Shown here: piece by piece, positions 11,085 to 23,874 of the stretch
Numbering within the stretch: the stretch's first letter is position 1
Layout: every line of letters begins with the position of its first letter
Assembly: GCA_025667525.1 (NCBI GenBank)
Contig: CM046877.1
Span: 618,154,580 to 618,218,579 of the forward strand
Source: Glebionis coronaria
Taxonomy: Eukaryota; Streptophyta; Magnoliopsida; Asterales; Asteraceae
Length of the DNA stretch: 64,000 bases
Direction: 5' to 3'
The notes under the pieces: model-generated
Told to the model about the DNA's origin: nothing
What the model saw: only the letters and a program-made list of their open reading frames with translations
The model's database searches: none
Program-made: the position numbers and the translations under genes

Positions 11085-11345
11085 ATTACTAGGATTGACA
11101 TTTCGACCCGAATTCCGAAATCGAACTGGAACGTACCGATTTCCAGTACCCGAATTTCGTTCGGTACGGTACCGGGGTGAAAAAAATTGGGACCACTAAA
11201 TCGGGACGCGACCGGTACCAAATCGAGAAATTCCCGAAAAAAAAGGGAAAAACCCGATTTTCTGCTACCGATACCGATACCCGAATCCTGTTCTCGGGAA
11301 ATATTCGATACCACTAATTCGGGACGGGACCGGTACCGTGCTCCT
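11085..11345. repeat. ACCGGTACC/CCCGAT-rich dispersed element
   Basis: This is a block of ggtacc, cgatac and cgggac words with aattcccg and aaaaggg. A reverse-complement relative lies at 62,943-63,140, sharing cgggaatttctcgatttggta in that orientation. The class is unknown; non-autonomous hAT is the best guess. Confidence 0.6.
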
Positions 11346-11584
11346 CCCTATATAATACATTTACTCCAAATTGATATTTTAAAAAAAACAAAAATCAAAC
11401 TGTCATTTTTATGTTTTGTAAAAATCAAAACAATAATTAGTTCATTTTTGTAAACAGTGTATTTTTTGTTTGTGGATAATAATTTTGAAACGGGCATAAT
11501 ATAAAAGAAGTAATATTAGTGTACATTATTTTTTTATTATTATATATAGTTTCTATTCAAAAAAAAGTATACAAATTAGTATTT

Positions 11585-11772
11585 TTTTAATATTTTACCC
11601 ATATTCGGGTTAACCCGAATCCGAAGTCGATCCGAATCTGAAATTGACTCGAACCCAATGAACCCGACCCGAATAACCCGATTCCCACACCTAAACACAG
11701 TTAACCAAGCTTCAGATCAGTTTCACTTACCCTCTCGACTAGTCCATAGATAATGAAAACAGAGAGACTATG
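11585..11772 (-). repeat. Reverse-strand copy of 1-260: exon/intron junction plus CGGGT element
   Basis: The reverse complement matches the exon end (tctatggac...gagagg then gtaagtg), the intron block ctgaagcttggttaactgtg and the start of the CGGGT element (ggtgtgggaatcgggttatt). It forms a long inverted repeat with the window start, about 11.5 kb apart. Confidence 0.75.
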
Positions 11773-12007
11773 CTGCAAAAAGATAAGATTACATTTCAAC
11801 ATTTCATCAGATGGTAAAGTAAAGTGGTGGACATAAAAGTAGTATTATTAAGTAACAGCTAAACAAAACAATACAGTAAAAAAAAGTAAAAAAAAGAAAG
11901 TATACCAAGTGAATATGAGTGGTTTTAATTCCGAAAACATCTGTTACAACTGATGAAAAGTTCATCAGTGATGGATCTGGATCTGGGGGAGGACGGATGG
12001 TCACCAT

Positions 12008-12438
12008 TATTTGTGTTTGTGTTTGTGACTTGTGAGTGCGTGTCGAGTGGGTGTGTGTGTTTTTATGAGGAAGAAGATATGTGAGGCCCTCAGATAAGTG
12101 TAGTGGATAAGCTTCTCATCTGATTTTTATAAGGAAAAAGGGGAGTATTTTTTATTTTCTTTAATTGTTTAGATTTTTCATACTAAAAAATATCTAGTCA
12201 CGTTATCTTTATCAGATCCATACTAAAAAGAACCATCTTATCATCACACTAATATCACACCATCACACCAAATTTTTAACTTATTTTCTTAAACTACCCT
12301 CAACAAATAATTTATTCAAATCCTAATTTACTTTGTTCATTCAAAATAAAAAAACATTACATTCTAAAAAAACAATACAAAAATTAAAAAAAATTACAAT
12401 TCGGATTAAAAAATAATACGAAAATTAAAAAAAAAAAA
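12008..12438. other. Possible promoter/5' leader of the minus gene; otherwise AT-rich
   Basis: Just upstream of the minus start at 12,007 lies a leader rich in cac and aaac (minus strand). Beyond it is AT-rich sequence with repeated atcacac words and no gene. I cannot assign a TATA box with confidence. Confidence 0.4.
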
Positions 12439-13505
12439 CTAATTTTCACTTCGATCAAGTTTCTTTTTTATTTCTTCATTTTTCGCATTGATCAAACGAG
12501 CTTCGGTTTCGTCACAACCCCGAGTCGATGTCGTGAGAAATGTTAGTTGCTCCATCATAAGCCACTCGTTGTCTTTTTTTCTCGACACTTCGTAGGCTTC
12601 TTGGGCGGCTTGCCTTTTGAGTCGAAACTCGACGGTTAAAGCATCCCCGAATGGGTTCGACCCACTACTCGCTCCCGTGCTCGTTGAATCGGATCTTGCC
12701 TTCTTTCTGGTTCGTTCTTTGCCGGGGGCGGGGTCTTGCATCCGGTGCAAAAAGAGTCTCATTTGCAAGAGACAGAACGTCGCCGGTTAAATCAACGGTT
12801 TCGGGAGGGTCCCATTTTGCATGGGCTTTCAAAACCTTCCCAGCTTCTTCGAGGTGGAAAGTGTTGTTCGAGCCCTCGCCATCACATCCAAATCACTTTC
12901 CCCACTTTTGATTGTCGCCTTGCTACGTCGGTAACAACCATTGAACTTTTGGAAAACGTGGTTCAAATCCCTCCATTTACTCGAAATCATATCCTTGGTG
13001 CGGTTTTGAAAATTTTGGTTATTAAAAGTCCCCATAACCCTATACCAAAACGTTTCGCCTTTTTTAGATCTCCCGACATTCGAGTCCTTTGAAATCTCAA
13101 CATAACATGAGGCAAGCAATGCCTCCTCCGATGCAACCCAACGTGACTTCGTTTTCGACACATCTGGGTTTTTTCTCAAAATCCGCCCCTAGTTGACTCA
13201 AATCAACATTCTTATTTTTGGCCGCCCGTTTATTGGGTTTTTTTGTGATTCGGGTGTGGGTTGTGAGGATTGTGACGATTGTGGTTCATCGAAGGAAGGT
13301 GGGGTTTGTTGAAGCTTTTGGAATTGAATATCCTCGTCAGACTGAACTTTAGTGTATCTTTGTTGTTGAAAATTTTCGTAGGCTTGTCGTTAGATTTCTA
13401 ACCATGTCGTAACGTCCAAAACATTTCTTGTGAAGACAGACCTCCGGTAAACGTGTTAAGAAGGCCAACGAAAGAAGCTTTGTTGGGGTTTCCGGATATG
13501 ATTTT
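12439..13505 (-). pseudogene. Myb/SANT-like DNA-binding ORF of the PIF/Harbinger-associated ('glutathione S-transferase T3-like') family
   Basis: On minus a conserved frame reads SRWVASEEALLASCYVEISK, GETFWYRVMGTFN, SSKWRDLNHVFQKFNGCYRR and GESDLDVMARA (13,179-12,829). After a change of frame it gives PGKERTRKKARSDSTSTG, GDALTVEFRLKRQAAQEAYE and a charged helical tail ending KKKLDRSEN (to 12,439). An upstream remnant near 13,490 reads GNPNKASFVGLLNTFTGGL in another frame. The tryptophan-bearing SANT/Myb-like helices followed by a NAM-associated C-terminal domain are typical of plant proteins often mislabelled glutathione S-transferase T3-like. In PIF/Harbinger elements such a protein works with the transposase in DNA binding. 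No transposase is visible. At least two frameshifts and a stop make it a pseudogene. Confidence 0.8.
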
Positions 13506-14123
13506 GTTTGTGATGTGTAATAGATTAAGGATTAGAAGTGTGTAAATTAAGGGGATATATTGTTATGTGTATATAAGGTTTTTTTTTAAAAAATGATTCT
13601 TTAAAAACTAGTCGTTAGGCAGTATGTTTAAATTATTATTTTTTAATAAGTAGCCGTTAGGCTGTTTTGAAAACACAAAAAAATGATAGATAAACTAGCC
13701 GTTGGCTAGCATTATTTTAAAAAAAATTCAAAATTTTTTTTACCTCCAAAATAAGTAGCCGTTTTAGGGTTGGTTGGGTTGGGTTAAAAAGATAAGGGGG
13801 AATAATGTAAAATGGAGGATGGTGTGTTTTGAAAAATGGAGCAGCCTTCCACGCCTGTGGGTGGGGCAACGGCGTCCTCTACGCCGTAAACCACGATGTG
13901 GTCACGCAGACCAACACCAGGCAACGGCTAGCCACTGCGTGGTGACTCCGTGTGCTCTTAGTACTATAACTCTTCTTGAGTTCTTATGTTATTAAAAAAA
14001 ATCACCGGTTTTAATAACCCGGCCGGGTCAAAGAAGTTTGATCTATTTTCAATTAAAATGATGAATTGGGTTTCTTTTCTCAACAATTAATGTCAAAAAT
14101 GTCAGAAACTGTTCGTTTCACAA
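13506..14123. other. Flank of the Myb-like ORF with repeated TAGCCGTT words
   Basis: tagccgtt or tagtcgtt recurs at least four times (13,600-13,765). A GC-richer block (13,840-13,960) ends gtgtgctctta, which could be an element end with a TTA target. I could not find a matching left terminus. Confidence 0.4.
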
Positions 14124-14138
14124 TTAGGCGGTGTTTGT

Positions 14139-17036
14139 TGTGAGAACCCCTACTTTCTCAGCATTATTTTATTCTTTTTATTCGTGCTTCTTGAATTTTC
14201 CAACGTATTACGTTTTCTTGTATTGTTATACGTAAATCCTGAGATTCTTAAATTTTAATAAATTATACTTTTTAAGTATTTTTCTGATCATTGATAATAC
14301 TTTATCTGGAATTATAAAATATTTATTTTATTTTTCCATATTTATTTAAATCAAAGTTTTTGATTTAAAATCACCCGCGTGCGTTTTACAACGAGTTTAT
14401 TCAAAATCAATGAACAACGAGAATTCCTAGTGATCGCGATACCGACGGATACCAAAAATTTTACATTTTATTATCGATTGTTCGATAATTAATATTTTCG
14501 ACTATTTCGTTTTAATTACGTATTAAGTTGTGTCGGGAAATCGTATAATTATTTTTATGATGCATTGTAACTTTTGAAAATTATTTTTATGAGACCCGAG
14601 CCCCGTAAATATTTTCAATATTTACCAATAACCATTTTCTACCCTTTAAAACTATTAATTGTTATTAAGTCCACAAGTTTCAAACTTGGCAACATTGGTC
14701 CCTCCACTTAAACCACCATATAAAAGGTTTCTTTTTCTTCTTCCACTAACACATACACATGCATTTTATAAAAAAACACACCAACCTCCTTTCTTTTCTT
14801 TCTTTGCCGCCACTCCCCACCACAAAACATCACAATTCACCATCATCCACCTTGATTCATTAAAAACAAATTAAAGACCCCTTCTTAGAATTGAATTGTG
14901 ATTCTAATGATACTAAATTTGTACACATGCATCAAGTTTTTATAAACTTATGATTTCATGGTTGTATGATGTTTTAATCATCATGCATGTGTTGTTTTTG
15001 GTAAGATTATGTTGTTTTGATCATAAAAAGTCTTGTTTTTAATCTTTGATTTTGTTAGTTTTTTCATACAAGTGTTTTTAGGAGTGTTTGGTTGATAGGA
15101 ATGATGGTATAGTGATCCTAGAGGTATGGGAATGAGTGGTTTTGATTGAAAAATTGATTTGTCATGTTTTATAAAAGGCTATTTTGGGACAGCGGGTCCT
15201 TAACAGATTTTTCGTGGGTTTAAGTTCTGATAAAGGCTAAGATTATTTGATATTGTTTTATAGTTTTCCGAGACGGTCGTTTTGGTATAAGATAGAGCTT
15301 CTAAGTCATTACGAGTCAAAAGTTATGCTAGTTTTAGTTTTCGTGTACCGGGAGACGCAAGTCGGCACAATCCGAAATTGTGGCTGATTTTGGGTCGACT
15401 CTCGGGGACTTTAGGCTTGGATAGATAAATGTATCTACTGGTTTTCAAAGTTTACAAACTGAGTTTGATGAGTCTAGTAGTGATTTCAAAAGTCGGATTG
15501 TCGAGTTTGTACTTTTAAAGCGGTCTAAACGGTTTTACAAAACAAGTGCACAAATCTGTCTCAAATTTGGAGTCGAGTAAAGTGTCGAGCTGATGGATTT
15601 TAAAGTGAGAACTTTGGCTCAAGTTTTTGTGAGGTCTTATACAGGTTATAAGTGACCTTGACACCAATTTTCATCTAAAACGGACAAGTCTAGATAGGGT
15701 AGATCGGTGTGTACATTCGGGGTGTAGTTGCTGATTTTTACTTTGGACACATAGTTAAATTGTTTGTGTTGCGTGAGTTTGAGTATTCACCATCGGTCAT
15801 GGTGACTTACTCAAGTGCTTAGTCATTATATAAATGACTTAGCTACTGGTCCGAATAAGGGTAAAGAATAGTTTGACTTGCGTTAAATTGGCGTCGTATA
15901 ACGGGTCATTTTCAAGTGTTCAAGTGTTTTAAAGTGTAGTGTTGGAACAAATGGTTAGTATGACTTCATTTGGTTCGTGTCAATGGTTTTGAAATATGAA
16001 TACTTTGAAAACATTTGAGTCATATTATATTTGGTACATATCGATATTTGAGTTCGAGTCTTAACGCGCGCCTTATTTTGATAGGTTGCGGTTTTTGTGT
16101 TTCTCGGGCATCCATATTGTCGGTGATCGTCTACCACTATCGTTTCTACTCAGTTGCTGAGTACCGTGATTGACTTACCTCGTGGATAAGCTGAGTTTAT
16201 AGCCCCTTTACTTTTACATGGTTTCTAAACATAGGGTGAGATTTTACATGGTGGAACACAACCATTTAAAAACTGTATGCTATCCAGAACTTGTATGCTA
16301 TCCAGAACATGTATGATTTCAGGTTTTCAATATTCTTACTGCTTTTTAGTCTAACCTTGAGTTTCCTCTCCCGATCATGAACCGTTAATTTCGAGTACTA
16401 AGCGCGAATGTTGTGGGTGGATCCATTGGGATTGACTATCCCCGTCTCAAATACCTTGACGCACTGATATTTGTTTATACTTGAGTATTTAGGCTGAATA
16501 CTCCCTAGAGGAACTTACATTGAGTTAAGCTTCGGTTCATGAACTGAACAACAATAATAATGGTTTCGGACAATGGTTACTGTACATAACCATTTCCCCT
16601 ATTTCTTGTTACAAATGAATGTTTGTGTTCCACACTTTTACTGCTAAACCTATGAATATCACTCAACGTTATGTTGACGATTTTACATGTTTAATCTCAG
16701 GTATTATTACTTAGCTTTGCTTGGATGGGAGCCCGCAAGAGATTATCGCAGCTTGTAGATTTCTGTGATGCTTTAAAAAGACTGATTTTAGTAAAAACTA
16801 TCAGGAGTTTATTCTATCTTTTGGGCAACTTTATGTTATAAATTAAGACGAAATAATATAATTTTCCGCTTCTAAAACTCTGAGACTTATGTTTAAAAAC
16901 TCTGACCTTTTGTGATGTAATGTACACGTTTTTATTTCGTCAGCTCTGTATGAACTGTAATTCATTGTTTCTTGTACTATGACGTGTTACCCCCTCGTTG
17001 CCTAGTTGTTCCATGTCAGATTTTGAGAGTCAGCCA
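14139..17036 (+). repeat. Left LTR; 3' end altered
   Basis: It matches the right LTR along its whole length with scattered changes. The end reads ttttgagagtcagcca, where the right LTR has ttttgggggtctcaca. No primer binding site follows; the next sequence is agttatagggaacta. Confidence 0.9.
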
Positions 17037-18980
17037 AGTTATAGGGAACTAAGTCATTTTTCAAAAACTTAGTCTATAACCGAAAGTTCAATTATTTCAT
17101 GTTTAAAGTGTTAACCACAGAATCTGCCAATGTTGTTCGATATCTTTGCGGGTAACTCTCTAATCCTTATTATTTATTTTTAATTATCATTATAATATTT
17201 CTTCTCGTGGGTGTTGAAATATTACATTACCTTAATGGAGATAATTATTATGTCTTTTCAAAGCCTTGTGCTTTATAGATTATCATTTGATATTACTGTG
17301 ATTACATCTGCTCTTACTGTATTTCTGGAATTCTTGTTCTTGTGAACTGATCTGGTTACGATGATTTTATATCGTTATGACGTTACATACTTGTATTCAG
17401 AGCGCGTACTGCCGACTTTTCATACTCATTCTTCTAAGTAATATTGCTATTTCATTTATGCGTGATACGACTAACTTCATATGCTCGTTCGTTTTGAACC
17501 GTCTGTTATTCTCGACTCGCTAATACATGTTGTGCATACTCTCGAGATACCATTGTTCGGGATTGAGTAAGTGTTGTTTTTGATGAAACTTCTGATTTCC
17601 ATTTTTACTACTGTGCATGTTGCTTCCATTGTCTATTTCCTTTAAAATATCTATATAGATACGCAGATTTTCTTTCCGACCGTTCGTGATTGAATGTCTA
17701 GTCTATACACCATTGTGTAGCTCAATGTGTCTCCGGAAAAGACTAAAGGACACCATGTGAGTCACACATCTTGAATAATTCGTTGAATCAGTACCTGAAT
17801 AATATTGTGGGTTTTCATAATCTTGATTTACCTTTACGCCACCGTTTTAAGCGACACTTGTACATGGATTACATCTTATTTCATTGACCATTCTACATTT
17901 CGATTTCGACTTACAACATCCGTTGTACCTTGAACACATGATCGTCATTTATTATGTGACGATTGTTTGGAATACGATCTTACTTGTATCCTCCCTTTTT
18001 CATTAAACCTCCTCGCCTCAAGTGTGTGACTTGTAAATATTTTGTTTCTTTCTCGGTATGTCTTGTGATTTTGGAAAATCACGCCGCCAGGAGACCTTCC
18101 TGCATTGCATCTTGCAATCAAAGACACGGATGATATGCATCGTTTTTATCTCTCAGATTATCGTTGGCATTCTTGAACCATTTCCCTGCTGTATTTTCTT
18201 TACATGATTAATTATACAGTTTATCTTCTTTCGTCTTTATGAAATCCACAAGTCTTGTGTGTACATTAATTTTGAATTATCATGAAATTTAGATTTAATT
18301 TCAAGCTGTGTCGAGAAAATATTTTTATAACCGTAAACATAAAAATATATTTCTACTTGTTGAGACGTCCGTTTAGGACATAAAATTTTGCCAATAAACA
18401 TTAAAATCGAGCAAGTTACGCTCGATTGAGATTATGAAATTTAAAAACTTATTTTTTGCGTAATTCTAAAATATCGTTTTGCTGACAGATTTAACGCTAG
18501 GGCATTTTCGTCCATTTTTTATCCGTTTCAAGTCTCGAGTAAAACTAGAAAGTTGTTCAAAACATTGTTTTACATCAAAATGCATTAGACTTTGAGTCTT
18601 AGAATATCGTTTAGTGAGTTAATTGGTCTAGTCAAACCAAAAGTCAAAACTGATAGACTTTAAAAATATGATTTCAAGCGTTTTTGAGTTCGTTTGAGCT
18701 CGTAAAAATTTAACTAATGATATTTTGCAAACTAAAAACAATGATTGCGTTTGAACAAGTATAAAATAGTAACCTTGAGTTCGGTCATACATATACATAG
18801 ATCTTGAACTTTTGAAAATTCGGTAACTTCCTAATTTAGAAACTTTTCGGTGTGATTGTACTATTTGTTAACTGATACCCTACTTTCTTAAAGGTATATT
18901 ATTGTCAAATTAATCACGATGTGCACACATACGGATTCCTTTATCCTTTCTTTTATATATGACTTATTTGTCATTCTATA
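17037..18980 (+). other. Decayed internal region of the LTR element (gag/pol side)
   Basis: No reading frame longer than 60 codons makes sense here. Position between the LTRs is the only evidence for its origin. Confidence 0.5.
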
Positions 18981-18989
18981 CACTACAAC

Positions 18990-19150
18990 AAAATAGGCCT
19001 AATGCAACACATATCAAGCAACACTTGTAAAATATGTTGCCTATTTAAAAATCTTGATAATAAAGCAACATTTTTAAAATAAGTGTTGCATATAACTGTA
19101 TAAAGCAACACTTTCAGATAAGTGTTGCGATTTTGAATCTTAAAGACTAA
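18990..19150. repeat. Left subterminal GTGTTGC array of the CACTA element
   Basis: Several copies of gcaaca or tgttgc in both orientations lie in 160 bp (for example gcaacacttgtaaaatatgt and aagtgttgcata). In CACTA elements such arrays are transposase-accessory protein binding sites; the function here is inferred. Confidence 0.8.
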
Positions 19151-19849
19151 AAAATATTGCACATTTCACAAATATAACCCTGCTTGCTCTTCCCTCTAAC
19201 TTTTTCCCAAAAGTTAAATTAACCCTCTAATTTTTTTCCCCCAAAAATTAAAATAACCCCCTCAAATCCAGTTTGTCCCCCTCTCATTGCATCTACACTA
19301 CTAACAATTTAGATCTTACCCTAATAAAGAACCTCCTTCTTTTGACCATCTTTAACCGGCGTCCATACTCCCCTCTCATAATATATCTAATCTCACAAGA
19401 ATATTTAATTTCACTTTTGCCTTTCACATGAATATATTTATATTGAGTGAATTGGGTATACCGTGGGAGTTGTTAAGCAGCAAATAGATCCTAGATGCAT
19501 ATAACAATATGGTTTGTAGTATGTGCATATTTCAATTCTCAATGGTTTTTAGACTCAATTTATATTTTTATGTGTTTTCATAAACTTTAGTTCTATGTTT
19601 GATTTTACACTCTAAAATTTAGGATGATGAAAACTTGATTATAGGACCATTATTTTTTTTGTCTCATGATGTATTTGTTTGAGTTTTTCTTTTAGAAACG
19701 TGGTTTTGTTCCACAGGTACCTAATATTGAATTTGGTAATTTTAGTAAAATAATCTAGTTGGTTGATTTACATGACCATCCTTCGGAAAGAATTTGGCTT
19801 CTATACACTAGTGATGTTAGAATATAGAGTTGAATTTGTTAGGGCACAT

Positions 19850-20645
19850 CAGGGGTTTTATCAGGTCGGGTTGAGTCGGGTTTTGAATTTTAGAAACTCA
19901 CCCGCAACCTGACCTGATAATCGGGTTATCGGGTTCGGGTGATATTCGGGTCGGGTGATTCGGGTGATACTACAAATGATCAACCAATAAATTACAAAAT
20001 GTTATTTTTAGGTGGAATTCTTATACTGTTTGTGAGTTTTAGATATCTTCATGAGCTTGTTAGTGGATCTGTTAAGTTTTTTGTAGTTTACTCTGTATTT
20101 GCTAATTTTCCATTTTTACATTCGTTTCGTTTTTTGATCTACTTTCTAGTAGAAGTCAGTGGAGTTTACAAGTAGTGATAAGGTTTAATATCAAACGCAA
20201 GAGTGTGGAATGGGGATGTATCTAAAGTTGGTATCTCGTTTTGAAAAGATAATCAAATGCACATGCTTTATGATATGGTTATTTTAGTTTACTTCTGTTT
20301 TTTTACAAGCCTACTTCTTTAGCTATGCCTCTACTACTTTAATAATATCCACCTCTAGTAAAACTCCTTTTGTTTGTCGTAGTAAAAAGGTTAGATACTA
20401 AAACTAAAGATATACTAGACGTATTGAAAAAAAGGTTAAGTATAGTTTTGCGGGTCCTATCGGGTTGACCCGATAACCCGACAAAAAAAATTTCTAACCC
20501 GAACCCGCCCCGATAACAATGTCGGGTTATCAGGTTCGAGTCAAACTAACCCGATAAGCTTTTCCAACCCGAGTAGACCCGACCCTATAAGGCTTACCGG
20601 GTTCGGGTTCAAGTCGGGTCAACCCGACCCTACTGACACCCCTAA
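19850..20645. repeat. CGGGTT-rich dispersed element inside the CACTA transposon
   Basis: CGGGT-rich borders (19,850-19,975 and 20,445-20,645) enclose AT-rich sequence. The left end starts caggggttt and the right, reversed, taggggtgtcag. No target duplication was found. Probably a hAT-type MITE. Confidence 0.5.
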
Positions 20646-20979
20646 TCATAATCGTGTTATATAATTAGAAATCATAAATAAATTTTAGATATAATTGCAT
20701 AGAAGTAATTGATGGTTTGTAGTTTCATAACTCATTGTTGTTATGTAAGTACTTGAAACAAAGTCTGAGACGCTTTGACCATGCCAAACGGTGCTGGTGT
20801 CTTATAAGCCTGCATCGAGCCCCCAAACATAGCCGAGTTATCTGTTTGGAAAGGTGTCCACTGATATTCACAGTTACTGTCTTTTGGTCGCCCAGCCTGA
20901 GATTGTTAAAACTTATGTTGTTGATTATTTTCATTTTGCTAATAAATCATATCACTTGGCTTGATTTCTATATGCATGA

Positions 20980-21871
20980 CTGCACATCAGATTCTGAAGG
21001 ACATGAAGTTTTACATGTGTGTGCCTATGGCTCATCATTTACTTGGAACAAGTATAAGGTGTTACACTAACCCATGATATATATGTTTCTATATGAGTTA
21101 TGATAGTTGGCTATATCTACACGGAATGTTTATTTTTTTCAGTATAATTATATGGCCGTTGTATATGAGTTATGATAAATGGCTATATCCACATTTTCTT
21201 GTACTTGTATTAAACTAGTGTAACATATGTTTTGGGTGTCTACATTATTTACTAGCCTTTTGGTGGCATGAGGCTTTATGTCTGTCAACTCATTATCTGG
21301 TTTTTACTTTACAACCTGCACGACTGGGCACTTTCTCCTTCATTCATCAAGAAGTACCATTTCGTCTTCAGCTCTTAAAGAATGAGAGGAAGCTCTAAAT
21401 GAGGGAAGTATTATTGTATCTGAGGCATTTATAAGCCTAAGAAGTAAGAGTTTTTTTCTTTTATTGGGCGTTTTTTAGGTCTTCATGTAAGAACTCTTTT
21501 TAGTTACTTTTTAAGCTATTATCATTTTGCATACTCATAATTTATACTAAGAAGAATTATACAATTTTAATTGTAGTATTTGGATTTGAATTATAGATCT
21601 GAAATGAAACTATCTATGATGTGTTGGTGATGATAATTTAATTCTTGCAGGTGTATGAACACGGGTTTTTCTTATGAAGGTGCCAAAGCATGGCTTGAAT
21701 GGTTTTAGTACACTTCTCATGGGATTTCCTGATTGTGGGAGCTCTTTTTTGCTGATGCAACTTTACGTTGACTCTAGACCTCTTTTTAAGTTTCTAGTTA
21801 CTCAACTAGATCCATTAGGAAAACCCGATGTTATTGAACATTGTCACTCGCATAAAAATGTCCACTTTGAG
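20980..21871 (+). pseudogene. MED14: Captured fragment of the Mediator subunit 14 gene, three exons
   Basis: Exon 1, about 20,980-21,057, reads DSEGHEVLHVCAYGSSF to a gt donor. Exon 2, about 21,319-21,443, reads GHFLLHSSRSTISSSALKE, TGA, EEALNEGS, SEAFISLR. Exon 3, 21,651-21,871, starts after attcttgcag with VYEHGF and then, in a shifted frame, KVPKHGLNGFSTLLMGFPDC, LLMQLYVDSRPLFK and TQLDPLGKPD, ending at a gt donor. This run matches the plant MED14 (STRUWWELPETER) region with AYGSSF, CEEALN and FPDCGSSYF motifs as I remember it. MED14 is the backbone of the Mediator complex that links activators to RNA polymerase II. Introns are kept, so genomic DNA was captured. One stop and at least one frameshift show it is dead as protein code. 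It runs in the same direction as the given strand. Confidence 0.75.
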
Positions 21872-23874
21872 GTAACAGATCATAACCTTATTATGCTTAT
21901 GTTTTTTGTTTTAAAAAACTTGTCATGGATGCTAGTGTTATTATAACAAGGTTTGTTACAGGCCAGGACATGTGGAAGATAGTAAGACAAATAAGAAGTG
22001 GATCATCGTGAGTTTCAAGACATGTGGGAAGACATTAAGACAAATAAGAGGTTGATCACATTGACACGCTGTTTCTTTCCTGAGATTTTCCGTAAAGTGT
22101 TGGTCGTCCATTTGCTCCAGAAAGCAACGAGGTTAAGCTCTAAATACAATTTAGAAATTACAGTTTATTGCATTCATAATTTCTACAGTATATAATAGAA
22201 ATATAAGTGGGAAGGCTTTATATTAGAACTTTTAACTTTTAAAAAAATTATGTGTATTTTACACAAATTGGTGTTTCTGGGTTAGCGAACCATACAATGG
22301 TACCACTTGATATCATCTTGAACCATATTCTCAAATTTAAATTCTTTGAATTTCCTGACCGAAAAATCCTTGTTTGAACGTTGATGTAGCGAATACACAA
22401 AGTAACAAAGATAGATAATTGAATCTGTTGATTCTAAAGAATGCCAGACACAATCCTTCCAACTATCGTTGATTCAAAAGAATACTGATAATGAGGCAAA
22501 CTCTAACAATCGTTGATTTAATGAATACCCGATTATTAAGAGAAAATTGAACAATAAACCCTAAACTGGATTCAAGTCAATTAACAAAGACTAAAAGTCT
22601 ATTTTTTATTCATAACTTCATAATCCTTACAATGAATCAAAGTCCTAATTTTATAGGAAAACTAAACTTAGGGAAAAAGATAACAATATTCTTCCCAGGA
22701 AACACAAAATTAGAAAAATAAATAAAACATAGCACAAAATAAGAAAATTAAAATAAAAGATATCATAACTAAGGAAACTAAATAATCAGTTTATTCTTTC
22801 TTTCTCCATCAAACGTACTGTCTGATATGATCGTTTCTCCATCATTTATATCTATATTTGCAGAGATGTTTTGTATTACCCGAAATTCTGGCAGCAGCAA
22901 GAAAATTCCAGTTTGTGCCACTTGAGTTGCACCACTTGGACCCTTTGTTTCCCATTTCATATGGTATTTTGCTATTGCTCATTAGATGTTCAATAATGTG
23001 TATATTCGTAATGTTTTAGAATCAATTGCACTTCGTATCTACGGACGTTGACTATTCTTTGTTTCTTATTTGTAGCAAGGTAATTAGCGATATTTATATA
23101 TGTGCTAATGGTTACGCACAATAATGTAGGATCTTAAGTCTAAAATTTACCATATGGAGTTGCACGGTAGTTAGTAGCATGAATTATTATAGATGTTTTC
23201 TAGAAGGTTGATATTCTGTTTGATACTACATGCGGAAATAGTATATGTGACTTTCGAATGTAGCTAGTTTGACCATTAAGAATATACTTCTTATCCTGTA
23301 TGTATTATAATTAGTGGCACATCAATTTTGAAATATTATAAGATATGGATTGTTAAATGGTCATAGGATATAACAATTTCACCACGTCACATCGACCTAA
23401 AACTTCATGTATGCTATAAGCTCTAATGGTTTATGTTTGTTTTGATTAAGTTATTTCCAATGAAATACTTTAGTGATATTGTACTGATGTGTGTTTTTTG
23501 TTTTTTTAATTAAATATACCGGGCATTTATTTTACTAATGTAGCTATCATTTTAATTTCAAGATATAAAAAATAACCTCATATCGTTTTTGTGTAGCAGG
23601 TTACATTGCTTTGGCATCGTTTACCAAGAAAAAACTGCACTTGAGAGATGGAAAGAAGATGCAAGTTTTTTAGAATTTTGATATGATAACTTTTCTTTCA
23701 AAATTGTATATGATAGCTATTTTACATTGAATAATTTGGTCAAAATACAATATCATGTTATCTTATACTGTTTTTTAACTATTTCTATTATAGAATCGAA
23801 ATATCAATTTATATCAGATTTGGTTAGAAAATTGTGTATTATAAACGCGTAACATTCGTGTTAAACGAATTAAA

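Larger units (their letters stand above)
9010..12007 (-). pseudogene. DGS1-like: 5' half of the DGS1/NCA2-type gene, reversed and broken
   Basis: Reading minus: a first exon 12,007-11,906 opens MVTIRPPPDPDPS and ends at gtatac. A 42-bp candidate exon lies at 11,772-11,731. An exon near 10,135-10,030 reads LQEILGHSVVHMHGIQKDL, then TAG (10,053-10,051), then YWKATAEV. About 9,960-9,780 ends ILSNIRVLTHVRFYLSCFIS with frame damage before it. About 9,660-9,527 holds the next exon. 9,366-9,263 reads VNRIYGNLYKMDMYLSSL. 9,183-9,010 reads NYRGPSKMLRNW and a membrane helix ending SIWILHHS. The order and spacing match the N-terminal half of plant DGS1 as I recall it. It should join the exons found at 1,742-3,873 but lies in the opposite orientation. 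The in-frame stop marks it as non-functional. Confidence 0.7.

Noticed and set aside
11081..11453. Open frames of 77 and 88 codons on both strands
   Set aside because: They are readings through the palindromic GGTACC-rich element.
14659..14874. 71-codon frame, similar to one at 27,967-28,164
   Set aside because: Both are parts of the two LTRs of the same gypsy-like element.
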